Assembly: GCA_964450955.1 (NCBI GenBank)
Contig: CAYVFI010000013.1
Span: forward strand, 1 to 64,000
From: CAYNWT01 sp964450955
GTDB lineage: Bacteria; Planctomycetota; Planctomycetia; Planctomycetales; Planctomycetaceae
DNA length: 64,000 nt
Reading direction: 5' to 3'
Shown: positions 1 through 7,992 of the stretch, in pieces
Layout: each line of letters starts with the position of its first letter
How positions within the stretch are numbered: position 1 is the first letter of the stretch
Notes under the pieces: generated by a model
Told to the model about the DNA's origin: nothing
Databases searched by the model: none
Seen by the model: the letters and a program-made list of their open reading frames with translations, nothing else
Program-made: the position numbers and the translations under genes

Positions 1-19
1 AGCTTCACCAAAGAGACCT

Positions 20-505
20 GACCTCTAACGGCTCTTGGCCGTTAGAGTCTTCCATTGGCCACAAAAAACACAAAGAGCCACGAAAAGTTGCGCTTTCCTT
101 TTTGGTTCTTCTGAGAAGTCTGTGGCTTAAAACTTCTGTTTATTCCACTCATCGATCTTATTCCTACAGCGATTTTCGTTCAGTCGCGGAGCGACGACAT
201 GCGATAGCCTCGGGTTTCAACCCGAGGAAACGTGGCCCGCAACTTCCGAAGCCGCGAAGCGGCGGCAGGTGGATCGTTGAACGCGTTGTAATGCGAGAGT
301 GATTGCGCGAATGGCCGCATGTCGTCGCTCCGCGACTCGTACGAACGGTTCGCGCACGTCCTCGGACGAAAGTCCGAGGCTATCGCATGTCGTTGCTCCG
401 CAACTGAGACACTTCGAGAGAATCAGAAGATGCCGCCAGCCACAAAAATCCCAGAAGAACCTCCTTTCTTGTGTCTTTTCGTGTTTCTTGTGGCCATGAC
501 TATCG
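20..505. repeat. Gene-free block of nested inverted repeats and hairpins
   Basis: No convincing gene is seen from 1 to 646. Positions 23-47 form a perfect 10-bp stem with a 5-nt loop. The segment 181-213 is repeated in inverted orientation at 374-406 with two differences in 33 bases, and a third partial copy lies at 318-338. Each unit contains a GTCGC-GGA-GCGAC type hairpin and, next to it, a second hairpin that starts CCTCGG and ends CCGAGG. Outside these, a TGGCCACAA-rich stretch at about 55-86 is mirrored at about 470-498. The whole block is therefore an imperfect palindrome. I know similar dispersed intergenic units from planctomycete genomes; their role is unknown. Confidence 0.75.
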
Positions 506-646
506 GGCGTAACCAGACTTCTGGCAACAGCTTGGGAAGTGGCCTCGTCACGCCCAACCGTGGCTAGCGCCAAAACGGCTCAGTCTGTGGTTAACGTGGC
601 AGGCCACACTGCCGGGAATTGAGCTGGGCCGAAAGTTACCGCCACT

Positions 647-1393
647 TCAGTCGCCGGACTCAAGTCCTAACAGCCGTTTCTTGATCGTACCGAGTGGTGA
701 TCCGGTGAGCTGTTTGACTTCTTCTGGTGAGCGGCCGTCCTCAAGCAAAGCTGACAGAAGCAACGGCCGGCCTTTTTTGATCCGCCTTGGCTCAGTCAGC
801 AACCGGTATCTTCTCTTCCGAAAGTCTTGCCGTGCCTTTTGGTCAGGCCCGTCCCCGGTCGGCAACCCAACCCTTTCAGTTCGGTAGGAGACCTTCGCCA
901 CGCCCACATCCAGCGGAACTAAACGCAGGTCGCTGCCACTGTCCCAAACGTGCAGATGGCCGACCCGAGCGTCTAACTCAGCGACCGACGCCAGGCCCGC
1001 CGCCGCGAGAAGGGCGTCGACGCATAGTGACGGGCCTGAAATGAGCTCTTCGCTCTGTTCCAAAATAAGCGAGCGAATGAGAACACCACCAAAGCTGCCA
1101 CCGGTGCCAAAGCTGATGTCCAGACCCTTGAAAGAGCCGCCCTTGTAGCCGGAACCGACCCTGTGGAAGTACCATCGACCGAACAGCGACTGCAATTCGT
1201 GGCAGTGCACGAAAGAGTCCGGGTGCGTCGCGGGATTGAAGTAGTAGTACTCAAGCTCCGCAAACTGAAACCGTTTCCCGAACGCGATCAAACCCCACTT
1301 ACTACACATCGATTCCAACCCAGCCATCGCCTGGTCAGGTGCGAGCAGACCGGCCAGTTCTTCGTGGAGTGCGTCCCCAGACTCTATTTCCAC
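647..1393 (-). CDS. Putative diverged 3-methyladenine DNA glycosylase-like protein
   Basis: A 248-residue protein if the GTG at 1393 is used; a purine-rich GAGGGAGAG sits a few bases before it. An ATG at 1462 would add 23 residues, but that extension runs through a segment duplicated elsewhere, so I prefer the GTG. The order of motifs recalls the alkyladenine glycosylase fold: AELEYYY where the family has its VETEAY catalytic Glu strand, then an aromatic YFHRVGSGYK strand, GGVLIRSL resembling the ACVLLRAL strand, GPSLCVDALL resembling the GPxxLCxAL helix, and a late RRYRL like the RFY strand. About 45 extra C-terminal residues, ending near TIKKRLLGLESGD, look like a small helical basic domain. 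The match was made by eye and is distant; a conserved protein of unknown function is the alternative. Confidence 0.5.
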   Translation of the reverse strand: MEIESGDALHEELAGLLAPDQAMAGLESMCSKWGLIAFGKRFQFAELEYYYFNPATHPDSFVHCHELQSLFGRWYFHRVGSGYKGGSFKGLDISFGTGGSFGGVLIRSLILEQSEELISGPSLCVDALLAAAGLASVAELDARVGHLHVWDSGSDLRLVPLDVGVAKVSYRTERVGLPTGDGPDQKARQDFRKRRYRLLTEPRRIKKGRPLLLSALLEDGRSPEEVKQLTGSPLGTIKKRLLGLESGD

Positions 1394-1432
1394 AGGTCTC
1401 TCTCCCTCACCCACCGCTTGGTTGCAAGCTGG
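1361..1432. repeat. Direct repeat copy 1 (about 72 bp)
   Basis: It is nearly identical to 2359-2428, with a 2-bp indel and a handful of substitutions. It includes, on the minus strand, a GAGGGAGAG motif and a GTG codon that I take as the start of the glycosylase-like gene. The copy therefore covers a ribosome-binding site and the first dozen codons. Confidence 0.8.
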
Positions 1433-1496
1433 CCCGGCGACGGAGGTCCCGCGTGGGCCCATGCTCTTGCGTCAGTTGAACGCGGTGCTCCCTCAA

Positions 1497-2318
1497 TTAT
1501 TCTGGGCGGAACAAACACTGAGGGTGTTGCTCTGCCAAGGCGTCCAAGCCCTCGGTCTCCAGCTTCTCGTTGTTGCGGAGGAACAATTGACTTAGGGACT
1601 TCGCGGACTCAAGTATCGCAGTCAACCCGTCCAAGGTGATGGCTGTGCCTTTCAGAAACAGCTCCTCCACGTCTTCCCATCTCTCACCCCAGCCTGAAAG
1701 GGACGAGACCACCCCGTCAGTCATCCCGGCGCCATAGAAGTGAGTGATATCGCTGGGCCCAATGAAGGATGAAACTTTCGCCCATTCCGATGGGCCAAGC
1801 TCTTGCCCACAATCGACGTACCTCATTCTGCCCTCCTCGGACAGACCGAGTTCAAATTCCACTGAAGAATCCTCGAACATCCACAGCAACCCAGAGTCTC
1901 TCCAGGTCCTCCGAATCTGCATGTCGCAGTCCCAGTTGGGGACGCCGTTGTCATGCCACGCCCGGACCACCCGGGTGCCAGCCCCGGCCACGTACTCCTG
2001 CTCGATCGCGAGCCTCCCACTTTCCTCAGAGAAGAACATGCCGGTGCCAGAAAAATGTGAGCCGTCCCAGCTCAGCGGCTCTGGCGGATCAAACTCCGCG
2101 ATCTCCAAGCACTGAGCCCCAGACCAAGTCCTTGGACGGGCGACCTCCTCGCCCGCAAGTATCTCGACTTCGCCCACGACAAAGTCACCGTCCACCTCGT
2201 ACAGGTAGCCGGTGTACTTGTCACCCTCGAACGTCCAAAGCCCGTCGCGGTTTTCCAACGCTGACGCCCGGAAACGAGGAACGGGTGGACCGAGCTGAAG
2301 TTCAGGTAGCCGTAGCAT
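1497..2318 (-). CDS. Hypothetical protein with LRR-like C-terminus
   Basis: A 273-residue protein of no family I recognise, without a signal peptide. The first half has repeated short beta-type segments rich in W, G and D (for example LWTFEGDKYTGYLYEVDGDF), reminiscent of MORN-like or YwqK-like repeats. The last 60 residues, with VEELFLKGTAITLDGL and LSQLFLRNNEKL, look like two or three leucine-rich repeats. It lies 104 bp from the 5' end of the glycosylase-like gene on the same strand, and its own upstream region holds the second copy of the duplicated 70-bp segment. Function unknown; probably cytoplasmic. Confidence 0.6.
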   Translation of the reverse strand: MLRLPELQLGPPVPRFRASALENRDGLWTFEGDKYTGYLYEVDGDFVVGEVEILAGEEVARPRTWSGAQCLEIAEFDPPEPLSWDGSHFSGTGMFFSEESGRLAIEQEYVAGAGTRVVRAWHDNGVPNWDCDMQIRRTWRDSGLLWMFEDSSVEFELGLSEEGRMRYVDCGQELGPSEWAKVSSFIGPSDITHFYGAGMTDGVVSSLSGWGERWEDVEELFLKGTAITLDGLTAILESAKSLSQLFLRNNEKLETEGLDALAEQHPQCLFRPE

Positions 2319-2358
2319 CGCTAATCCCCACTAATATTGTCCAGGAAATCTGTTCCGC

Positions 2359-2428
2359 TTCGTGGAGTGCGTCCCCGGACTCTATTTTCACAAATCTCTC
2401 CCTCACCCACCGCGTGGTTGCCAGCTGG
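2359..2428. repeat. Direct repeat copy 2, possible gene-start remnant
   Basis: This is the second copy of 1361-1432. On the minus strand it keeps the purine-rich motif and the GTG (at 2391), and the frame reads VKIESGDALHEAEQ, against VEIESGDALHEELA in copy 1. In this copy the frame stops shortly afterwards, overlapping the start of the LRR-like gene in another frame. It may be the surviving 5' end of a lost paralog or a short leader peptide. Confidence 0.7.
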
Positions 2429-2470
2429 GTCACGCCCATACGGCTGGAAGCGGCCTAAGTCGGAGGCGGC

Positions 2471-3808
2471 CTAAGTCAGACTCAGAGGCGAATCACTGTC
2501 TGCGAAACGTTCCTGGCGAACACCCAATCGCTGCAACATCGCCAGGTGCAGATCAGACATAGAAGTCTGACGCCGGGCACCAACCAGCCGACCCGGCTTG
2601 ATTGAGGAACCAGCTCCGCCAGCTAGTAACAGCGGCAGGTTCTTTGCTTCGTGTTCGTGGCCGTCGGACAGGCTGGAACCATAAACAATCATGCTGTTGT
2701 CAATAAGCCGACCGTTTGGTTCCTGAATGTCACTCAGTCGTTTCAACAAGTACGCCACCTGCTGCGTGTGCCACTGTGTCACGCGGTTGTACATGTCTCG
2801 CTTCTCAGTGCGAGATGACCACGAGGTCTTGCCATCGTCGTCTTCCGTCTTGCCGCTGGTGTCTTTCCAATGCGACAGCGCGTGCCAGGTTCCCTTCACT
2901 CCATCAATGAAATTGAAGTACCGATTGCTTTGACCGTGGTCCATCATGAACGTGCAAACGCGGGTCGCATCAGACCAGAACGCCAGCACAATCATGTCCA
3001 TCATGCTTTTCATGTACGCACCGTGGTCGTCGGGTATCCCCGGTTCCGGACGAACCAACGCATCCTGTAGCCCCGGAACCAACGCCGCGCGGGCTTTTTG
3101 CTGCTGTGCGAACTCAATGCGGCGTTCGATTTCGCGCACCGAGTTTAAGTATTCGTCGATCTTCTTTTGATCATTGTTGCTGACTCGACGTTTAAGCCGC
3201 GTGGCGTCTGCGAGCACCAGGTCGATAACCGACTTGCTGCCCAGCCCCGACTCACCGGTTCGGAACATGCGATCGAAAACCGCTCGCGGTTCGATGTCTC
3301 GCGGAGCAGGGGTCTTTGCATCAACCCATGAGATCGTATTGCGTGGCAAACTTCGCGTGAAGATACCTTCGCCCTTTGTTGAAAGTTCCAGCGACGGCAG
3401 CATCGTTTGCGACTGAAAGTGCCGTGCCGCGATCTGGTCAACCGACGCGCCACCTGCGGCAAGTTTCACACCATCAAACGATCCGCCGGTTAACCACGTT
3501 GCGGTTCCCGCGATGTGACCGTTTCCACGCGGCGTCCACATGTTTTTGAAGATAGTCAGGTCATCTTGAAACGGCGCAAGAGAACTCATCCACTTGTTCA
3601 GCTTAACAATACGACCGTCTTCAACCCGTTCCGGCTGCCACGCTCCGTTGGCCACGCCGTTTGGGATGTAAAGGTACGCCAGTCGTGTCGTCGCTTGCTG
3701 CTTCTCCGCCGCACGTGATGTGGGGCCAAGCATTACGTCCAGCAACGGAAGCGCCACGGCCGCGCCTGCGCCGCGGAGAATGGTTCGTCGTGGGATATGC
3801 CAATTCAT
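2471..3808 (-). CDS. DUF1552 domain secreted protein (Tat signal)
   Basis: A 445-residue protein with a twin-arginine signal at its N-terminus: RRTILRGAGAAVALPLLDVM. The body carries features of the DUF1552 family: an early YIPNGVANGAW, then a central block with MMDMIVLAFWSDATRVCTFM and a late NSMIVYGSSLSDGHEH. In planctomycetes such proteins are encoded directly after DUF1592/DUF1587-type cytochrome proteins, as here: its ATG overlaps the upstream TGA as ATGA, so translation is probably coupled. Exported, presumably periplasmic; the reaction is unknown. The length is normal for the family. Confidence 0.9.
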   Translation of the reverse strand: MNWHIPRRTILRGAGAAVALPLLDVMLGPTSRAAEKQQATTRLAYLYIPNGVANGAWQPERVEDGRIVKLNKWMSSLAPFQDDLTIFKNMWTPRGNGHIAGTATWLTGGSFDGVKLAAGGASVDQIAARHFQSQTMLPSLELSTKGEGIFTRSLPRNTISWVDAKTPAPRDIEPRAVFDRMFRTGESGLGSKSVIDLVLADATRLKRRVSNNDQKKIDEYLNSVREIERRIEFAQQQKARAALVPGLQDALVRPEPGIPDDHGAYMKSMMDMIVLAFWSDATRVCTFMMDHGQSNRYFNFIDGVKGTWHALSHWKDTSGKTEDDDGKTSWSSRTEKRDMYNRVTQWHTQQVAYLLKRLSDIQEPNGRLIDNSMIVYGSSLSDGHEHEAKNLPLLLAGGAGSSIKPGRLVGARRQTSMSDLHLAMLQRLGVRQERFADSDSPLSLT

Positions 3809-6489
3809 AATTGTTTTTTCTCTTTCGCCTTCATTTGGAAGGCTTCCGATCGCACGATGGCGTGAATCAACGCGGGGATGCGGCGGTCGTTTTCTTCGAG
3901 TTCCTTCGCCAGGTTGCGGACGGTTGCTTCGTCGTAGTAATCCAGTTGGCGACCCAATGCGTACGACAGCATCTTGCGAGTGATCTGCATTGTGAGATCT
4001 TCAATGCGTTCGGTCACGATTGTTTCGGACAGACCTTTCAGGCCCTTGAACGGTTTGCCGCCGGGAAGCTGGCCGGTGGAATCGACTCGTCGGCCACCAC
4101 GATGACGACCGAACCATTCGAATTCTTCCAGAGCGAAGCCCAGCGGATCGATTTGACTGTGGCAGGCGTAGCAGTTGGGGTTGGTGCGATGACGTTCTAA
4201 CTTTTGTCGTTGTGAGAGCCGACCGTTCTCGCGGATTCGATCGTCGAACTCGCTGGCGTTTGGTGGTGGCGGGGGCGGCGGTGTTCCCAGTAGTCGAGAG
4301 AGAACCCAATTGCCGCGAACCACCGGGCTGGTTCTTCCCGGAAACGATGTGACCGCCAGAATACTGCCGTGACCAAGAACACCGCGCCTCGGTGTATCGG
4401 TAAGTGACACGCGACGCATCGAATCGCCGGTCACCCCCGGCATTCGATAGTGAGCTGCGAGTTCCTGATTGACGAACGTGTAGTCGGCATCCACCAGTCG
4501 GTCCAACGGCGCGTTTTCGCGGACAATGGAATTGAACAGCATGGCGGATTCAACTTGCATGGTGTCGACCAATGAATCCGTCGCCCATGGGTTATCAATC
4601 TGGTCGCGTTGAACTCGATCCAGATCCGCAAACCCCAGCCACTGCGAAGCGAAGATACTGCCAAGTGTTTCAGAACGCGGGTCAGCCAGCATCCGATCAA
4701 CCTGTCCGCGTAAGATAGCGGGCTCGATCAATCGGCCGCTATCAGCAAGGCACTCAAGCGGTTTGTCTGGTGCCGATGCCCACAGGAAATACGACAACCG
4801 ACTGGCGAGTTCGTCCGGAGACACCTGCCACACGTCAGTCGAGGGCGCGTCATGTTCCGACCGAATCAGAAAGCTGGGCGATACGAGAATCACATTCAGA
4901 ACATCGCGCATGGCACTCTTTGGTGTGGAACCAGAACCAACACGCTGCTGAAAGTGATTGACGTACATTGCCAGTTCGTCGGGTTGAATCTTGCGACGGA
5001 ACGCTGTGCGAAGGAACGACTTGAGAACCTGTTCGGCGGTGTCGTTGTCCAATTCGACGACACCGGCGGTCAGGTTCTTCCATGCGTTCTTCTGAGCAGC
5101 GGTCGTGGGTTCTAAAGGCCAGGCCGCATCGACAACTGCTTCTGCAGCACCCAGGTAGCGTTCCAGCAAAACTGGTTGCACAAACAAACTGTTGGCACTG
5201 TTTTCGAAACCGCTGCTGGCAGTCATGTCTGCAGGGAACCGATCGGCCGGGCGAATGTCGATTCCCGTCAGGTCGCGGATCGTATTGTTGTATTCGTCGT
5301 GGGTGAGCCGCCGAGCGGGTTCGTAGCCGGGTGAGTGCACCGTTGAGTAGTCGAAGTTCTCAATCGCATTTGTTAACCAACCGACCATCAAACGGCGCTG
5401 GTCGTTAGGCGGCTGATCGGCATCGGCCGGCGGCATGGAACGCACTTTCAGCTGCTGGATAATGTTCAGCCAGTGCTTTCGGTTTACAACCAGTGGTTGC
5501 GTCTTCATGAGCCCAGCGATATCCAAATCGCCGCTCGCAGATTCAGCATCGTGACAGTCAAGACACGCCTGCGTGAGTAGCGGCGCGATGTGTTGGTTGA
5601 AATTAAACTTCGCAGTCGCGGCGATTTCGTCTTCGCTAAGAGTGACCGGGGCCGGCATGTTGGCTGCCTGCGGTTCGTCTCCGATGGGACGCTTCCTCTT
5701 GTTGCGGTCACCGCGCTGGTCACCTTCTACGTCAACTTCCGCGCCGAGTTCGCGAAGTTCATTTTCGAGTTCTTCGATGTGTTCGAACTCACCTTCTCTG
5801 CGAGCGTGATGGAGTTCGATTTTTAGGTGCAGTATCTCCATTCGGCGTTCGAAGGTTTCTCGAAACGAGTCCAATTCTTCGCCAAGTTCGTCAGCCTGTT
5901 CCTCAGCGCGTTCCGCCATGGCTCCGAAGGTCTTTTCGAGCAGGTCGCGTCCCGCATCCAGGTTTCGCTCAAGCTTTTCCAGTTCGGCATGGAGAGCCGG
6001 CTTGTCGATTTCCTTCACATCGACGGACATGTCAGCCAGGCGGCTGCGGTACTCAAGCACTTCCAGACGACCGTGAGCGAACTCCATTTTGAATTCCAGA
6101 ACGCCGATTTCTTGGGCCAGCTGTTCAGGTTCCTCGCCGCGTTCTTCCGCTGCTTCAACTGCACGAATGGCACGTCGAAGCGATTTCTCCATCAAGCGGA
6201 GTTCTTTTAGCAGGCCGATTCGCTGGGTCGTGATCTTGAGGTGTTGTTCCAGCCGAGACTTCTCACGCTGTGCTTCGCGCAGGCGTTCTTCAATCTCTTC
6301 GCCTTCCCCTTCTTCCTCTTCACCTTCATCAGGCTCTTCGCGCTCTTCGCGTTCTTCGCGCTCTTCGCGTTCTTCGCGTTCGGCATCCTGCTTGCGGTTC
6401 TGCAGCGGTTGGCTGAGGGCAGGTTGAGGAAGGACTAGCAGAGAACACGCGATGAGAAGCAATAGTCGGCTCAGCCACATGATTGGCAC
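3805..6489 (-). CDS. DUF1592/DUF1587-family planctomycete cytochrome-type protein
   Basis: An 894-residue exported protein. Residues 1-27 form a signal peptide. Residues 37-52 are a run of EER triplets encoded by 9-bp tandem DNA repeats. About 60-260 is charged coiled coil. A c-type heme motif CLDCH lies at 309-313 inside a planctomycete cytochrome-like domain (HIAPLLTQACLDCHDA). The rest is the usual DUF1587, DUF1595, DUF1592, DUF1588 and DUF1585 order: ARRLTHDEYNNTIRDLTGID, RTAFRRKIQPDEL, RLSYFLWASAPD, a second CxxCH-like CYACH in the DUF1588 region, and LSYALGRQLDYYD near the end. It is the first gene of a two-gene operon with the DUF1552 gene. Probably a periplasmic, heme-bearing protein of unknown substrate; the coiled coil before the heme domain is longer than I usually see. 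Confidence 0.9.
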   Translation of the reverse strand: MPIMWLSRLLLLIACSLLVLPQPALSQPLQNRKQDAEREEREEREEREEREEPDEGEEEEGEGEEIEERLREAQREKSRLEQHLKITTQRIGLLKELRLMEKSLRRAIRAVEAAEERGEEPEQLAQEIGVLEFKMEFAHGRLEVLEYRSRLADMSVDVKEIDKPALHAELEKLERNLDAGRDLLEKTFGAMAERAEEQADELGEELDSFRETFERRMEILHLKIELHHARREGEFEHIEELENELRELGAEVDVEGDQRGDRNKRKRPIGDEPQAANMPAPVTLSEDEIAATAKFNFNQHIAPLLTQACLDCHDAESASGDLDIAGLMKTQPLVVNRKHWLNIIQQLKVRSMPPADADQPPNDQRRLMVGWLTNAIENFDYSTVHSPGYEPARRLTHDEYNNTIRDLTGIDIRPADRFPADMTASSGFENSANSLFVQPVLLERYLGAAEAVVDAAWPLEPTTAAQKNAWKNLTAGVVELDNDTAEQVLKSFLRTAFRRKIQPDELAMYVNHFQQRVGSGSTPKSAMRDVLNVILVSPSFLIRSEHDAPSTDVWQVSPDELASRLSYFLWASAPDKPLECLADSGRLIEPAILRGQVDRMLADPRSETLGSIFASQWLGFADLDRVQRDQIDNPWATDSLVDTMQVESAMLFNSIVRENAPLDRLVDADYTFVNQELAAHYRMPGVTGDSMRRVSLTDTPRRGVLGHGSILAVTSFPGRTSPVVRGNWVLSRLLGTPPPPPPPNASEFDDRIRENGRLSQRQKLERHRTNPNCYACHSQIDPLGFALEEFEWFGRHRGGRRVDSTGQLPGGKPFKGLKGLSETIVTERIEDLTMQITRKMLSYALGRQLDYYDEATVRNLAKELEENDRRIPALIHAIVRSEAFQMKAKEKKQL
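6333..6377 (-). repeat. 9-bp coding tandem repeat (EER units)
   Basis: Five consecutive 9-bp units, GCTCTTCGC or GTTCTTCGC on the plus strand, encode Glu-Glu-Arg triplets just after the signal peptide of the DUF1592-type protein. Units differ at a single position, so expansion or contraction by slippage without frame loss is likely. Confidence 0.85.
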
Positions 6490-6640
6490 TCGTCTGGAGA
6501 CACTTGAAAACGTGGAACCATCTTAGCATCCGGCCGGTTGATCTCTGTATCAAATGGCAGTTCCAGCGGTCCGAGCCACGAGTTCGAGACAGATACTGCG
6601 CCTTAGATTACGCCGTCCAGTGTGGCGGGCGGAACCTAAC

Positions 6641-6659
6641 GCGCCGGTTCGACCGGCGC
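6641..6659. other. Hairpin downstream of the DUF1559 gene
   Basis: A perfect 8-bp stem (GCGCCGGT and ACCGGCGC) with a TCG loop lies about 80 bp past the DUF1559 stop codon. No T-run follows on either strand, so it is at best a weak or Rho-assisted terminator. The rest of 6490-6738 shows no gene. Confidence 0.5.
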
Positions 6660-6738
6660 TGAGGCGCGCGTGACCGTAGAAGTCTGTCTGACTGCGACCT
6701 TCACTGACCAGCAGCATTCAGTGCAAAGAAGGCGTCGC

Positions 6739-7785
6739 TTAGAACCTGCCAGGATCCATCGCGTCATCGCGGATCTGCAGTTTTTGGTAGGCCCCCCACA
6801 TGACTTCTTCTTCCACGTGGCTCATTCGCGTCGCGCTCTGGATATTTTCACTGATGAAGCGAACAGAACCGTCTGCCATTAGGAAGTTGGCGCCTTGCAG
6901 GTGTTCGCTGCTGAATGCCCAACGTGGCTGGTGACCGCAGTTGCTGTTTTCTTCAGACGCTGAGCATTGGCTGGTCACTGTTGACTGGCCTGTCTGCATT
7001 CGGAAGAACGCGGAACCGTAGTTGGTTTCGCGAGTCGCACCTTCATCGCCCTCCATCCCAAAGTTGGCTCCAGGCCAGATGGAAGCATCGCCACCGAACC
7101 GCGTTCGACGTTCGCCGCCAAGGAATGTGTTGCTGGTTCCATCAGCGATGTCGTCAATTCTGGTATCGCTATTTCCCGTGAAGATACCGCGGTCCCAAAA
7201 TCCGCCCGGCCCTGCGCCGTCAGGTCGGTTGGCAAGCGGGGCCGAAGCAACGTAGTTCGAACGCCCTTCACCGGCGGGCACGATACAGATGGCGTTGCCA
7301 TCGGTTGTTCGCAGAGTTCGCCGACGGTTCAGATGGTTTTGCTCAGTGTCAGACGGGCATCGGAATACTGACAGGTCGCTGGCCAGAAGTTGGTATCGGA
7401 AGAAGTGAGCGTCATCCAACGTTGAGTCGGGAAGCTTCAGTAGCGTGTAGAGGTTTTCTTGTTCCAACTGCGGCAGCAACATTGCCGCCCAGCTCCAGGC
7501 TGCACCTTCGTTGGCGGTTTGAACCGGCGTGGTCGCAGGATCGACACCGTTCACTTCAGGCGCGGTTCGGATGAGGTTCCCGGGAGGAAACATTCCATGC
7601 GCGTCGTGGTAATTGTGGAGTGCCAGGCCAATTTGCTTAAGGTTGTTCGCACACTGCGTTCGTCTGGCAGCGGCTCGAGCCTGCTGCACTGCCGGGAGCA
7701 GCAGTGAGACAAGAATGGCGATTATCGCAATAACGACCAAAAGTTCGATCAGCGTAAAACCGCGTTTGCGAGAGATCTGTCGCAT
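6739..7785 (-). CDS. DUF1559 prepilin-like secreted protein
   Basis: A 348-residue protein of the DUF1559 (SBP_bac_10) family, which is hugely expanded in planctomycetes. Its N-terminus has the type IV prepilin cleavage and methylation site KRGFTLIELLVVIAII, with Gly before Phe and Glu at +5, followed by the hydrophobic helix. After it come QQARAAARRTQCANNLKQIG, LHNYHD and MFPPGN, all typical of the family. The C-terminal motif FLMADGSVRFIS is also typical. The protein is expected to be processed by a prepilin peptidase, which is not encoded in this window. Role unknown. Confidence 0.93.
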   Translation of the reverse strand: MRQISRKRGFTLIELLVVIAIIAILVSLLLPAVQQARAAARRTQCANNLKQIGLALHNYHDAHGMFPPGNLIRTAPEVNGVDPATTPVQTANEGAAWSWAAMLLPQLEQENLYTLLKLPDSTLDDAHFFRYQLLASDLSVFRCPSDTEQNHLNRRRTLRTTDGNAICIVPAGEGRSNYVASAPLANRPDGAGPGGFWDRGIFTGNSDTRIDDIADGTSNTFLGGERRTRFGGDASIWPGANFGMEGDEGATRETNYGSAFFRMQTGQSTVTSQCSASEENSNCGHQPRWAFSSEHLQGANFLMADGSVRFISENIQSATRMSHVEEEVMWGAYQKLQIRDDAMDPGRF

Positions 7786-7992
7786 GTCTGACCCTTGGAA
7801 CTAAGGCAGAGAAGTGAACATCCATTAAACTCTGTATCGGTCATTTTGTCGAGCTTCTATTTTGAAGTGCCAATTTCTTCAGGTTCGCTAGTATCCACCG
7901 TATACCGACGTTCTGTCGATTCTGTTGCTTGGTATCTACTCTGGTACCCATCAAATCTGCTGCAAACGCAGCCTCTATTCTGGATGAAGTTA

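Noticed and set aside
1769..2458. 229-residue plus-strand frame
   Set aside because: Antisense to the LRR-like gene, very rich in Arg, Ser, Thr and Pro, no domain or RBS.
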